DNA from: Nitrososphaeria archaeon
GTDB lineage: Archaea > Thermoproteota > Nitrososphaeria > Nitrososphaerales > Nitrososphaeraceae
DNA length: 46,552 bases
Assembly: GCA_021324715.1 (NCBI GenBank)
Contig: JAJPIN010000065.1
Span: 1-46,552 of the forward strand
Reading direction: 5' to 3'
Part shown: positions 34,221 to 42,459 of the stretch, one piece after another
How the letters are laid out: each line of letters opens with the position of its first letter
Position numbering within the stretch: the stretch's first letter is position 1
Position numbers and translations under genes: made by a program
Notes under the pieces: model-generated
Seen by the model: only the letters and a program-made list of their open reading frames with translations
Databases searched by the model: none
What the model was told of the DNA's origin: nothing

Positions 34221-35843
34221 TTAGATGCAGGAAGTTATGAATGACTTAAAAGCTTCTTCGGGCCTGCCTGGTATACTGCTAAATTCAGAATGATATTGTA
34301 CTGCAAAAAAGAACTTATTTGTTGGAATTTCAACAATTTCGATTCTTTTTCCCATATCTGAATGACCTGATAACACCATTCCTTTTTCTTCAATTATTCG
34401 TTGATAATCCTGATTAAATTCAAATCTATGTCTATGTCTTCGCTGGATTTTGTTATTCTTGTATATCGTCTTGGCCAGTGTATTGGGCAGTATTGTTATA
34501 TCATGTTTTCCCAATCTCATTGAACCACCGAGGCTTAGAGCATGTTCCTGTTCTGGCATAAATTTTACCAATGAATTGTTGTCATCAGGATTAAACTCCT
34601 GGGAACTAGCTTCAGATATACCGCACTGGTTTCTTGCGAACTCAATTAGTGATAATTGAAAACCAAAACAGATTCCTAAAAATGGTATATCATTCTCCCT
34701 TACATAGTTAATTGAGTTAATTATTCCTTCACTTCCCCTAGTTCCAAATCCTCCCGGAACAAGTATCCCATCAAATTTGTTCAAAAATTTCACCTCCTCC
34801 CTATATCCATTTTCAAACTTTTCAGAATCAATCCATTCAACATGTAATTTCTTCCCTAATTTTGCAGATGAGTGCAGCAACGCTTGATATACGCTCACAT
34901 AACTATCTGGTAAATTTACATATTTTCCAACAATTCCTATGTTGACATTTCCTGAAAAATTAATGAACGAATTTGTGACCTTTCTCCATTCAGCCCATTT
35001 TATGATACGATTTTGCAGATAAAGTTTGTCCGAGATCACATCAATTATTCCCTGATCTTTCAGTACTTTTGGGACATCATAAATCGATGAACAATCATGG
35101 CATGATATAACGCATTGCTCTTTGATGCTGGCAAACATTGAAATTTTGTGTCTTGCTTCTTTGTTCAATGGGTTTTGACATCTAACTGCTAGTATGTACG
35201 GATGAATTCCAATCCTTCTAAGTTCCTGAACGCTGTGTTGTGTGGGTTTGGTTTTTTGTTCACCAACTACGTCCAAAATTGGCGCTAATGTGACATGTAT
35301 GAATAGAGTTTCTGAATCGCCCTCTTCCAACTCCATTTGTCTAAAAGATTCTAGAAAGGGTAGACTCTCTATGTCACCAACTGTACCGCCACATTCAACA
35401 ACTAAAACATCGTAACCTTTAGCCAAGCTTTTCAAACTCTTCTTTATTACGTCAGTTACATGAGGAATTATCTGTACACATTGGCCAAGGTACTTCCCTT
35501 CTCTTTCGGCCTTTATTACATCAGAATAGATCCTTCCAGTAGTAATATTATGCCATTTTGTCATAGGAACATTAAGAAATCTCTCATAATTTCCCATATC
35601 CATATCACATTCGCCGCCATCTTCTGTAACAAAGACCTCTCCATGTGCGGTAGGGTTCATAGTTCCTGCGTCGTAATTTACATACGGATCAATTTTCGTG
35701 CAAGTTACGTTTAAGCCGGTTAGCTGGAGTAGCTTTGCCACGGAAGAAGCAACTATTCCTTTTCCAAGACCTGACATCACTCCTCCAGTAATAAAAATGA
35801 ATTTTGGAAATTTGTTATTGGGTTTAATGTATCTATTCCGCAC
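34221..35843 (-). CDS. pyrG: CTP synthase
   Basis: It aminates UTP to CTP using glutamine. At 540 aa it has the standard two domains: the synthetase half (FITGGVMSGLGKGIVASS, DPYVNYDAGTMNPTAHGEVF) and a class I glutaminase half with the nucleophile in GICFGFQLSLIEFARN and the His/Glu pair in VQYHSEFSS. It starts at GTG 35843. Its stop lies two bases from the convergent end of the NAD kinase gene. Confidence 0.97.
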   Translation of the reverse strand: MRNRYIKPNNKFPKFIFITGGVMSGLGKGIVASSVAKLLQLTGLNVTCTKIDPYVNYDAGTMNPTAHGEVFVTEDGGECDMDMGNYERFLNVPMTKWHNITTGRIYSDVIKAEREGKYLGQCVQIIPHVTDVIKKSLKSLAKGYDVLVVECGGTVGDIESLPFLESFRQMELEEGDSETLFIHVTLAPILDVVGEQKTKPTQHSVQELRRIGIHPYILAVRCQNPLNKEARHKISMFASIKEQCVISCHDCSSIYDVPKVLKDQGIIDVISDKLYLQNRIIKWAEWRKVTNSFINFSGNVNIGIVGKYVNLPDSYVSVYQALLHSSAKLGKKLHVEWIDSEKFENGYREEVKFLNKFDGILVPGGFGTRGSEGIINSINYVRENDIPFLGICFGFQLSLIEFARNQCGISEASSQEFNPDDNNSLVKFMPEQEHALSLGGSMRLGKHDITILPNTLAKTIYKNNKIQRRHRHRFEFNQDYQRIIEEKGMVLSGHSDMGKRIEIVEIPTNKFFFAVQYHSEFSSIPGRPEEAFKSFITSCI

Positions 35844-35988
35844 ATTAGACTTTATTTTATCACCTTTTTAATCGTTTTCAGATAATTTCGGACTATCTTA
35901 AAACTTGCTGTTATTAACAGAAGTTAACGATCTATTTTCAACAATAGCATATTATGATATGCTTATTTCTGATGTGAAGAAAATTATT

Positions 35989-36279
35989 TTACGATTGTCC
36001 GATATAACCTACATTTGCAAAAAAACCGAGTATTGCATTCACATATTCATTATCTCTGTTAAGATGGTACATAGAATTTGCCATTCTTTTTTCCTTAATC
36101 CAATCAATGCTGAGTAGATCTTTAAGATTTCGTTTGATATCTTCCCTTTTTAGCCCTGTTCTTTTATGGAGAACATAAATAGTTACCATTTTATTTTCTT
36201 CAGCCAATGCTTTAATTATCTTGATTTTGCCGATCGTTCCAATTCCATTTTCTATAATGGTCTTGCTATCGAAATCCAT
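35989..36279 (-). CDS. Small winged-helix protein overlapping cdc6
   Basis: A 96-aa protein predicted to be a winged helix: helix-rich TIGKIKIIKALAEENKM, recognition region VLHKRTGLKREDIKRNLKDLL and wing IKEKRMANSMYHLN. Its ATG overlaps the cdc6 stop (TAATG), so the two are translationally coupled. That makes a replication-linked or cdc6-regulating role plausible, but no function is known to me. Confidence 0.72.
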   Translation of the reverse strand: MDFDSKTIIENGIGTIGKIKIIKALAEENKMVTIYVLHKRTGLKREDIKRNLKDLLSIDWIKEKRMANSMYHLNRDNEYVNAILGFFANVGYIGQS

Positions 36280-37436
36280 TATTTTTTATTTATCTGATGT
36301 TCTAATAAAGGTTCTAATTCAGCTAAAGATGTTATGTTCATTCCTATTTCTTTTAATGATTTCATTTCGATTATTTTTCTCTCAAGAAGATCGTTCATGT
36401 AATCCTCGAATTCAAATTTTTTTATCTTATGCTCATCGGCCAGTTCTAGTGCGTACATCCTAATTTCCTTCAATTCGATATATTGCCTTTTTCTTTTATT
36501 TTGAACTTTTACAATGGCCATCAACGTAAGGATATGACTCTTCGGAAGTTCTTCTAAATCTTCAATTGTAATCGATGCCTTATTGTAACCATGCACTTTG
36601 CGAATTTGGTCTAATGTGATTCGATCACTTCCGTTGGCTTCTGCTAGATTGCCTGCATACAAGAGGAGGTCCAACGCATACCTCACATCTCCTCCCACCT
36701 GCGAAGATGTCGTTATAAGTGACACTTCATCGATAATATCAGCCCCAACAACATTAGGATTGAATGACTCTGAAGATCTTGTAACGAGAATGTCACTTAT
36801 TTGATCTATTGAATAAGGTAGAAATTCGATCGGTAGTCGCCCTAAGGTGCTCAATTCTGTACTGTCAATTTTGTCATGAAAATCAGTACTTCTCGCTATG
36901 AAGATAACACCTACTACATTACAGTGCCTCGATAAATCAAATTCATTAAGGCGTGTAAAATCGTAAATAATGCCACTATCTTTGTTCGACCTTATCAAAA
37001 ACTCAATTTCGTCAAGAATAATCAATGTATATAATTTGTTCTCATGCAAGTATGAAAGAAGATACCTTAACATCTCTTCGGCGCTAAGGCCTTGTGATGG
37101 AAGTTCTGGGGCTATTTTTTCCAAAAGGAACCTATAAATGGCATATTTATTACCTCCTTGTAATTTTAGATTTATATAAGCAACTTTAAGTGTTAATCCA
37201 GATTCTTTAAAATCACGTTCCAGTGTGTTCGAAAATTTTAATATTGTAGATGTCTTTCCAATTCCTGACCTTCCTACTATATGTGGAGTCGACAATAAGA
37301 ATTCGTCTGGTTTTTTGTATGAATCTTTAAACATTGTTTGAAGCAACGATATCTCTTTTTCCCTATGATGAATCTCATCGGGTATGTATCTTGGGGATAG
37401 CTTGGACCTATCAAGGAATAACTTACTTTCTGGCAA
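36279..37436 (-). CDS. cdc6: Replication initiator Orc1/Cdc6
   Basis: An AAA+ origin-binding protein of 385 aa that recognises the origin and loads MCM. The Walker A motif is VGRSGIGKTSTI, Walker B is LIILDEIEFLI, sensor 1 lies in NVVGVIFIAR, and sensor 2 in GGDVRYALDLLLYAG. A winged helix (from ~residue 300, SHILTLMAIVKVQNK) follows. It starts at TTG. It is co-translated with a small winged-helix gene. Archaeal origins often lie beside such genes, and the 207-bp gap upstream has repeated ATTTGG motifs. Confidence 0.95.
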   Translation of the reverse strand: MPESKLFLDRSKLSPRYIPDEIHHREKEISLLQTMFKDSYKKPDEFLLSTPHIVGRSGIGKTSTILKFSNTLERDFKESGLTLKVAYINLKLQGGNKYAIYRFLLEKIAPELPSQGLSAEEMLRYLLSYLHENKLYTLIILDEIEFLIRSNKDSGIIYDFTRLNEFDLSRHCNVVGVIFIARSTDFHDKIDSTELSTLGRLPIEFLPYSIDQISDILVTRSSESFNPNVVGADIIDEVSLITTSSQVGGDVRYALDLLLYAGNLAEANGSDRITLDQIRKVHGYNKASITIEDLEELPKSHILTLMAIVKVQNKRKRQYIELKEIRMYALELADEHKIKKFEFEDYMNDLLERKIIEMKSLKEIGMNITSLAELEPLLEHQINKK

Positions 37437-37643
37437 TTCTCAAATAGAGTCATAACGTGTTGATAATATATTTATTAATTATTCGTCAGTATTTGGCCAT
37501 CTCAAATTAACCGCTTTTTTCATTTTTGATTTGTAATTGGATATCTTTTACCCAGTTCAATAGTTCCCAAATACCACGATAAAATTTGTAACTGATAGCT
37601 CAGTGTTTAATGAAATTGGCCAAATGGGAATTCCCTATACGAT
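37437..37643. promoter_or_regulatory. AT-rich gap upstream of cdc6 with repeated ATTTGG motifs; possible origin element
   Basis: Related motifs occur three times: GTATTTGGCCA at 37489-37499, the reverse complement of GTGGTATTTGGGAACT at 37562-37577, and ATTGGCCAAATGGGA at 37615-37629. They lie in an AT-rich region directly upstream of cdc6. Archaeal origins carry inverted ORB/mini-ORB sites beside cdc6. These do not match the classical ORB consensus closely, so this is only a candidate. Confidence 0.3.
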
Positions 37644-37898
37644 TTAATCATTAGGTTGATTGTAATTTTTGTGCTCACTATATCTTCTTGTAAGCTCTTT
37701 ATCAATTTCTTCAAACTTGATTAATTCGCCCCGACGGCCAGGAGTCTTCAATGCTTGCTGGACAACCAATTTTCTTTCATCTTCTAATTCATTATAACCA
37801 AGATAAGTGTCATAGATTCTTTGTTTCATACTCCTAAGGTAGCTGCTGTATCGTTCCCTAAAATCAGCTTCAATATAGGAAATAGTGCTAACTGCCAA
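37644..37898 (-). CDS. Small charged protein, unknown function
   Basis: An 84-aa hydrophilic, helix-rich protein (FRERYSSYLRSMKQRIYDTY, KFEEIDKELTRRYSEHK) with no metal or membrane motif. It starts at TTG and is co-directional with cdc6, 207 bp upstream of it. The charged heptad-like pattern hints at a coiled coil. Composition is protein-like, but the short length and the lack of a recognised family keep this tentative. Confidence 0.42.
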   Translation of the reverse strand: MAVSTISYIEADFRERYSSYLRSMKQRIYDTYLGYNELEDERKLVVQQALKTPGRRGELIKFEEIDKELTRRYSEHKNYNQPND

Positions 37899-38425
37899 TT
37901 ATGTTCTCGTCCACGGCATCATATATTATTCACACCTATAAGAATCCACTGTTTTACTATGAAGGCAAAGATAACTAAGAGACGGTAACTTACCTACTGC
38001 CATCTTATTAACGTTTGATCGGATGTACTCGTGTGATTTTTGAATCTTAATAATTTTAAGAGTTGGCCAGACTAGAAAGACATCCTTACGACACCGATCA
38101 AATAGAGCTATCGGGAATCTTGATCTTACAGTCTTTGTTTGTAAATTCTCTACATTTGGAACTGTGTCGCCATTGGCCGTTGTTAAAATATTCCAAATGT
38201 CTGGCATTATCTCTGTCAGTACTTATACGTTCTTGGCCATTCTTGGTAGCAGTTGATTTTGCCATCATTTCGACTCCTCTTCTCATAATAACCAACTAGA
38301 GTTATTTAACATTCCATAAAAACCTTGACTCTCTTCCTGACATTTACAATACTATTTGTTGGTTCTGGGTAAAAATCTCAAATAGTAATAAACTTAGGCA
38401 TATAGTATTAAATAAAGTATCAAAT

Positions 38426-38441
38426 ATACAATTAATTGTAT
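38426..38441. repeat. 16-bp perfect palindrome ATACAATTAATTGTAT
   Basis: An AT-rich perfect dyad, about 310 bp upstream of the small winged-helix gene at 38754. A symmetric site of this length suits a homodimeric winged-helix regulator, but in AT-rich DNA chance remains possible. Confidence 0.4.
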
Positions 38442-38486
38442 TTATTTCAATATTATAGTAAAACAGCGAAATTCATGGAAGCATCT

Positions 38487-38501
38487 CATCATTAAATGAT
38501 G
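38487..38501. repeat. 15-bp inverted repeat CATCATT-A-AATGATG
   Basis: A perfect 7-bp inverted repeat around a single A, 33 bp before the small CxxC reading frame and 45 bp after the 16-bp palindrome. It could be an operator. Confidence 0.35.
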
Positions 38502-38534
38502 TATTATTATATCTACGAATTGTAGGCTCGTTAA

Positions 38535-38645
38535 ATGGAAAAATTATGTCAAATATGTAATAAAAATAAAATTGAAGTTTATCAGCTAGAATTTGAAGGA
38601 TGCTTTGAGTATTGGATGAATAAAACGACCCCAGGCATCTATTAG
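38535..38645 (+). CDS. Possible 36-aa zinc-finger microprotein
   Basis: An ATG frame of 36 codons with CQIC near the N-terminus and one more Cys (FEGCFEYW). Small CxxC proteins are common in archaea, and the frame starts shortly after an inverted repeat. Only three Cys are present, without a fourth obvious ligand, and nothing else supports expression, so this is tentative. Confidence 0.25.
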   Translation: MEKLCQICNKNKIEVYQLEFEGCFEYWMNKTTPGIY

Positions 38646-38753
38646 AGATACTCTTAAATTCTATATACTAGTAAAATTGTCAGAATTTATATTTGTAGTT
38701 TGTATCTGATAACAAGTAACGATTATATAATTAATCAGATTTATTGATGAACT

Positions 38754-39014
38754 ATGAAAGAAGCAAGATTTCTAAAAATACTTATTGAGGAGAAGGGACT
38801 AGTAAGGTTGTTAAAGACAATAGGCACTGGAAGGGGATACTCAACTAGAGAACTGCTTACCAAGTTGGGTGCGTACGGATACGGACACAAACTGCTCCTT
38901 AAGGCACAAAAGCGCGGACTTGTATCTCGAAAGACCGTTCAGAATAAGGTATACAACAGTCTGACAGAAGACGGAAAAAAAATAGTGAAACTAGCAAAAG
39001 AGATTGGTGTCTAA
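38754..39014 (+). CDS. Small winged-helix DNA-binding protein
   Basis: An 86-aa basic protein with a predicted winged-helix fold: RFLKILIEEKGLVRLLKTI, a Tyr/Ser-rich entry (GRGYSTRELLTKLGAYGYG), recognition region HKLLLKAQKRGLVSRKT and a closing wing plus helix VYNSLTEDGKKIVKLAKEIG. It resembles the short PadR/MarR-like regulators common in Thaumarchaeota. It stands alone. The structured-RNA candidate begins 28 bp behind it, and palindromes lie upstream. Confidence 0.75.
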   Translation: MKEARFLKILIEEKGLVRLLKTIGTGRGYSTRELLTKLGAYGYGHKLLLKAQKRGLVSRKTVQNKVYNSLTEDGKKIVKLAKEIGV

Positions 39015-39041
39015 AGACTCTTATTTTCGCTTTTACGGCAG

Positions 39042-39151
39042 GTCAAGGACCAAGCGAAAGTTGACTTAAAATGATTGGTTGGCGCTAACTTATTTGGAGG
39101 GTGCACCAACCAACGAGTTTTGCATCACCATTTCAAGAGGGATTGGGTGAT
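39042..39151 (+). ncRNA. Candidate structured RNA: three consecutive hairpins
   Basis: Three hairpins follow one another in a gene-free stretch. A: GTCAA (39042-39046) with TTGAC (39061-39065). B: TTGGTTGG (39075-39082) with CCAACCAA (39106-39113), continued inward by GC/GC across one C-A mismatch, loop TAACTTATTTGGAGGGT. C: ATCACC (39124-39129) with GGTGAT (39146-39151). Stem B is GC-richer than its surroundings. No known archaeal RNA (tRNA, SRP, RNase P, C/D box) matches by eye. The strand is unproven, since stems read on both; plus is chosen because the upstream gene is on plus. A 3' UTR of that gene is an alternative. Confidence 0.45.
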
Positions 39152-39549
39152 AAATCTAATTCGACATGATTCTATTTAAGAATCTGAGTTTTTGTACCAA
39201 TTTCGTGCATAATTGTGATTTCTATTGCACGTTAATAGGTAATATTTGATTGTTTGAATCGTAATTAATCTATTTTATACCCTACTCCCTTCTCCTATGC
39301 TTTCATTTTGGACTTTGCTCCAAGATTTTTCAGTGTCTTGCGGAAGGGGGATAATTAATGGCAAACTGAAGGATACAAATTGAATATAATACACTATTAT
39401 CTCCTCAAGTCGACCTATGCGGCATAAGCTTTCATTTCAAAAATAGGTTAATTAAGAGAAGTCCCGTTAAATATTCATATAAATTGCACCGCTTATACAG
39501 TTCAAATACAGTTATATGATTAAGACAGGCATTACTGTCAGATGTCACC
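39152..39549. other. Non-coding stretch upstream of trpC
   Basis: About 400 bp with no protein-like frame. It contains the trp TATA box near its end, a short hairpin GACAG-GCATTA-CTGTC (39524-39539) just before trpC, and a 13-codon ATG frame. A pyrimidine-rich section around 39280-39330 shows no recognised element. Confidence 0.5.
39478..39483 (+). promoter_or_regulatory. TATA box of the trpCBA operon
   Basis: TATAAA at 39478-39483 predicts a transcription start near 39505-39508, about 42-45 bp before the trpC TTG and about 10 bp before the ATG of the 13-codon frame. It is the only strong TATA match in the last 100 bp before trpC. Confidence 0.55.
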
Positions 39550-39557
39550 TTGAGTAA
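39516..39557 (+). other. 13-codon leader ORF overlapping the trpC start
   Basis: ATG at 39516 opens MIKTGITVRCHLE and stops with TAA at 39555-39557, overlapping the trpC TTG (39550) in another frame. It contains no Trp codon, so classical attenuation is unlikely. It could affect how ribosomes reach the weak TTG start. A hairpin (39524-39539) lies inside it. Confidence 0.25.
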
Positions 39558-40368
39558 ATTTTTTTCTAGACAAACGGGGCTTAAAACATTAGCCGACAAT
39601 TCTTACAAAGCGATCAATCAAGGTTTGTATAATGTAGATAAGTACGATTATGGCAGTCATTCTGTAATCTCACTTAAAAAAGTAATATTGTCTTGTAGTC
39701 ATATTCCCATAATTTCAGAAATTAAATTTGCATCTCCGTCTAAAGGTAGAATTCTTGATCAATCAAAAATAGATCCGAAGGATTTAGCCATAATGATGAC
39801 TAATTCTGGATCAGTCGGAATTTCTGTTGTAACTCAACCCTACTTATTTGATGGGTCCATTGATAATCTTGCATCTATTAGAAAAAGTGTCACTGTCCCT
39901 TTATTAATGAAGGATATTATAGTTAGCGAGGTTCAAATTGATGCAGCAAAGAGAATAGGCGCAGATTGCATCTTGTTGATAAAATCAGTATTCGATAAGG
40001 GATTCAGCGAAGGAAGTCTAGAAAAATTTTCTGATTATGCCATGAAAAAAGGCCTTGAAGTCATTACCGAAGTTCACTCAGAAGATGAGTTTGGAGAAGT
40101 CATGCGGAATAAGGGGCAGCTTATTGGCATTAATAATAGAAATTTAAATACTCTTGAAGTTGATATTAACGTTACTATTACGCTCCTACAAAACTTCGAC
40201 AAACAGAACAATATTATAATAAGTGAAAGTGGAATATCTAAATCAGATGAGATTTCGAAACTAAAATCAATCGGAGTTGATGCATTTCTAGTTGGTACAA
40301 GCATTATGGAATCAGAGAACGTTATTGAAAAGATAAAGGAGTTATGTCATGCTCAAAATATTATGTAA
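39550..40368 (+). CDS. trpC: Indole-3-glycerol phosphate synthase
   Basis: It closes the indole ring from CdRP in tryptophan synthesis. The 272-aa barrel shows PIISEIKFASPSKGRI (substrate Lys), SVVTQPYLFDGSI, LLMKDIIVSE, GADCILLIKS, EVITEVHSEDE, GINNRNLNTLEVD and IISESGI. The start is TTG at 39550, forced by an in-frame stop shortly upstream. It is the first gene of trpC-B-A. trpD, trpE, trpG and trpF are not in the window. Confidence 0.96.
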   Translation: MSKFFSRQTGLKTLADNSYKAINQGLYNVDKYDYGSHSVISLKKVILSCSHIPIISEIKFASPSKGRILDQSKIDPKDLAIMMTNSGSVGISVVTQPYLFDGSIDNLASIRKSVTVPLLMKDIIVSEVQIDAAKRIGADCILLIKSVFDKGFSEGSLEKFSDYAMKKGLEVITEVHSEDEFGEVMRNKGQLIGINNRNLNTLEVDINVTITLLQNFDKQNNIIISESGISKSDEISKLKSIGVDAFLVGTSIMESENVIEKIKELCHAQNIM

Positions 40369-40395
40369 AAATGTAAATATAGTGAGTTTTTAACT

Positions 40396-41628
40396 ATGAC
40401 CAAGTTAAAAGAGTATCCAATAGATGGTAAATATGGAAAATTCGGTGGGAAATATATTCCAGAGACTTTGATTCCGGCAATTAATGAACTTGAGGTTGCA
40501 TACGAAAAAATAAAAAATACTCTGAATTTTAAAAAGGAACTCAATTATTACCTTCACAATTATGCTGGAAGACCTACTCCACTTTATTTTGCTAAAAATC
40601 TGACTGATTATGTAGGGGGTGCAAAGATTCTTCTTAAAAGAGAAGACCTTTTACATGGTGGAGCACACAAAACTAATAATTGTTTGGGACAGTGTCTGTT
40701 AGCAAAGAAAATGGGTAAAAAAAGAATAATTGCTGAGACTGGTGCGGGTCAACATGGAGTAGGAACTGCAATGGCGGCAGCTGTCCTTGGACTGAAGGCA
40801 GAAATCTACATGGGTTCAATTGATATTGAACGGCAAAAATTAAATTCATTCAGAATGGAGTTGTTGGGAGCAAAAGTACACTCCGTAAATTCTGGAACGA
40901 AAACTTTGAAGGATGCGATTAATGAGGCGTTACGCGATTGGATAACTAATGTAAAAAGTACATACTATCTGATAGGTTCTGTGGTAGGACCTCACCCATA
41001 TCCTATGATCGTAAGGGATTTCCAGAGTGTAATTGGCAAGGAAATCAAATCACAGTTAAAAAAATTTACTACAAGACTTCCAGCTGCTTTAGTCTGTTGT
41101 GTCGGTGGTGGAAGTAACGCTATGGGAACCTTTTACCCTTTTCTGGATGATAATGATGTTTCTTTGTATGGTGTAGAAGCTGGTGGTTTAGGGATTAGAA
41201 CGGGAAAACATTCGGCTACATTGAGCGTAGGATCGGAGGGAATACTACATGGAATGAGGACATATCTCTTACAGGATAAATATGGACAGATAAATGACAC
41301 ACATAGCATCTCTGCAGGATTGGATTATCCGGGCGTTGGTCCTCAACATGTACAGCTAAAAGATATCGGGCGTGCAAAGTATGTTACCTGTGACGATAAT
41401 GAAGCACTGGATGCATTTTTTAAGCTTACAAGATTGGAAGGAATAATACCAGCTTTAGAATCGTGCCATGCAGTTTCATATGCAATGAAGTTGGCAAAGA
41501 AAATGAGAAAAGAACAAAACATTATCGTTACCCTGTCAGGGAGAGGCGATAAAGATATAGATCAAGTAATAAAGTTTAGTAAAAAATACATTAGCGGAGG
41601 TAAAGTAGGTGATTTCTCGACAAAGTAA
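40396..41628 (+). CDS. trpB: Tryptophan synthase beta subunit
   Basis: A PLP enzyme of 410 aa that condenses indole with serine. It is of the canonical TrpB1 type: KYGKFGGKYIPETLIPA, the PLP-lysine in HGGAHKTNNCLGQ, ETGAGQHGVGTA with the catalytic Glu, the phosphate loop CVGGGSNAMGTF, and LSGRGDKD. It overlaps trpA by 20 bp, and the two subunits form a channelled complex. Confidence 0.97.
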   Translation: MTKLKEYPIDGKYGKFGGKYIPETLIPAINELEVAYEKIKNTLNFKKELNYYLHNYAGRPTPLYFAKNLTDYVGGAKILLKREDLLHGGAHKTNNCLGQCLLAKKMGKKRIIAETGAGQHGVGTAMAAAVLGLKAEIYMGSIDIERQKLNSFRMELLGAKVHSVNSGTKTLKDAINEALRDWITNVKSTYYLIGSVVGPHPYPMIVRDFQSVIGKEIKSQLKKFTTRLPAALVCCVGGGSNAMGTFYPFLDDNDVSLYGVEAGGLGIRTGKHSATLSVGSEGILHGMRTYLLQDKYGQINDTHSISAGLDYPGVGPQHVQLKDIGRAKYVTCDDNEALDAFFKLTRLEGIIPALESCHAVSYAMKLAKKMRKEQNIIVTLSGRGDKDIDQVIKFSKKYISGGKVGDFSTK

Positions 41629-42442
41629 CAGAATTGAGAAAAAATTCAATGAATTAAAATTAAAGAAGCAAAAAGGTCTCATATGCTATGTTATGGGTGG
41701 GTATCCCAATCCAACAAGTAGTAAAAAAATAATTACATCACTCATTGAAGGGGGTGCTGACATTATAGAGATTGGTATTCCATTTTCAGATCCAATTGCA
41801 GATGGACCAATAATTCAGGAGGCATCATTCAGGGCATTACAGAATGGAATTACCCCAGATATTTGCTTGAATTTGATAAGGAAAATAAGAAAGACGTATC
41901 CACTTCTACCAATACTTATAATGACATATTCTAATATTTTGCAAAAAAGAGGGTTCAAGGATTTCATGGAGTCAGCGAAGGATGCAGGAACAGATGGCTT
42001 TATTATACCTGATATGACTATTGAAGAATCTAAGGATTATTTATACTATTCAAAAAAACTTGGATTGGCATCTGTCTTTCTCGTTGCACCAAATACGTCG
42101 GATTTTAGAATCAAAAAAACCCTTGAGGTTTCAACAGGTTTTGTCTATTTAGTCTCTGTATTTGGTACCACTGGCATGAGGAATTCTTTTAATAATTACA
42201 CACTCACTGCGATTAAGAAAATTAAAAAATTAAGTTCCAACAATAACAATATTTCTGTGGGTTTTGGAATCAGCACTCCTAATCACGTAAAACTTATGTC
42301 AAATATCGGAGCTGATGCTGTTATTGTTGGAAGTGCTATTATTCAGATGGTCAATAGATATAAAGATAATAATATTGATAATTTGCAAAATAGATTAAAA
42401 AATTATGTTACTTCACTGAAGGTTGCATGTTCTGAGACATAG
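41609..42442 (+). CDS. trpA: Tryptophan synthase alpha subunit
   Basis: It cleaves indole-3-glycerol phosphate to indole for TrpB. The 277-aa barrel has the catalytic Glu in DIIEIGIPFSDPIADGP and the catalytic Asp in GFIIPDMTIEES, with phosphate loop GFGISTPNHVK. The GTG start at 41609 is supported by GGAGG eight bases upstream, inside the end of trpB, which gives translational coupling. Confidence 0.96.
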   Translation: MISRQSNRIEKKFNELKLKKQKGLICYVMGGYPNPTSSKKIITSLIEGGADIIEIGIPFSDPIADGPIIQEASFRALQNGITPDICLNLIRKIRKTYPLLPILIMTYSNILQKRGFKDFMESAKDAGTDGFIIPDMTIEESKDYLYYSKKLGLASVFLVAPNTSDFRIKKTLEVSTGFVYLVSVFGTTGMRNSFNNYTLTAIKKIKKLSSNNNNISVGFGISTPNHVKLMSNIGADAVIVGSAIIQMVNRYKDNNIDNLQNRLKNYVTSLKVACSET

Positions 42443-42459
42443 GAACAATGACAAAAATT

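Larger units (their letters stand above)
37899..38753. other. Gene-poor 855-bp region with two palindromes
   Basis: No convincing gene of normal length is present. Two overlapping minus-strand frames (37926-38207 and 38098-38295) have poor composition. The region holds a 16-bp perfect palindrome, a 15-bp inverted repeat, and one small CxxC frame at 38535-38645. It lies between the cdc6 cluster and a small winged-helix gene and may be a regulatory or replication-associated stretch. Confidence 0.5.

Noticed and set aside
37926..38295. Two overlapping minus-strand frames (93 and 65 codons) as a gene
   Set aside because: Neither has protein-like composition or a recognisable motif, they compete for the same DNA, and no promoter is clear.
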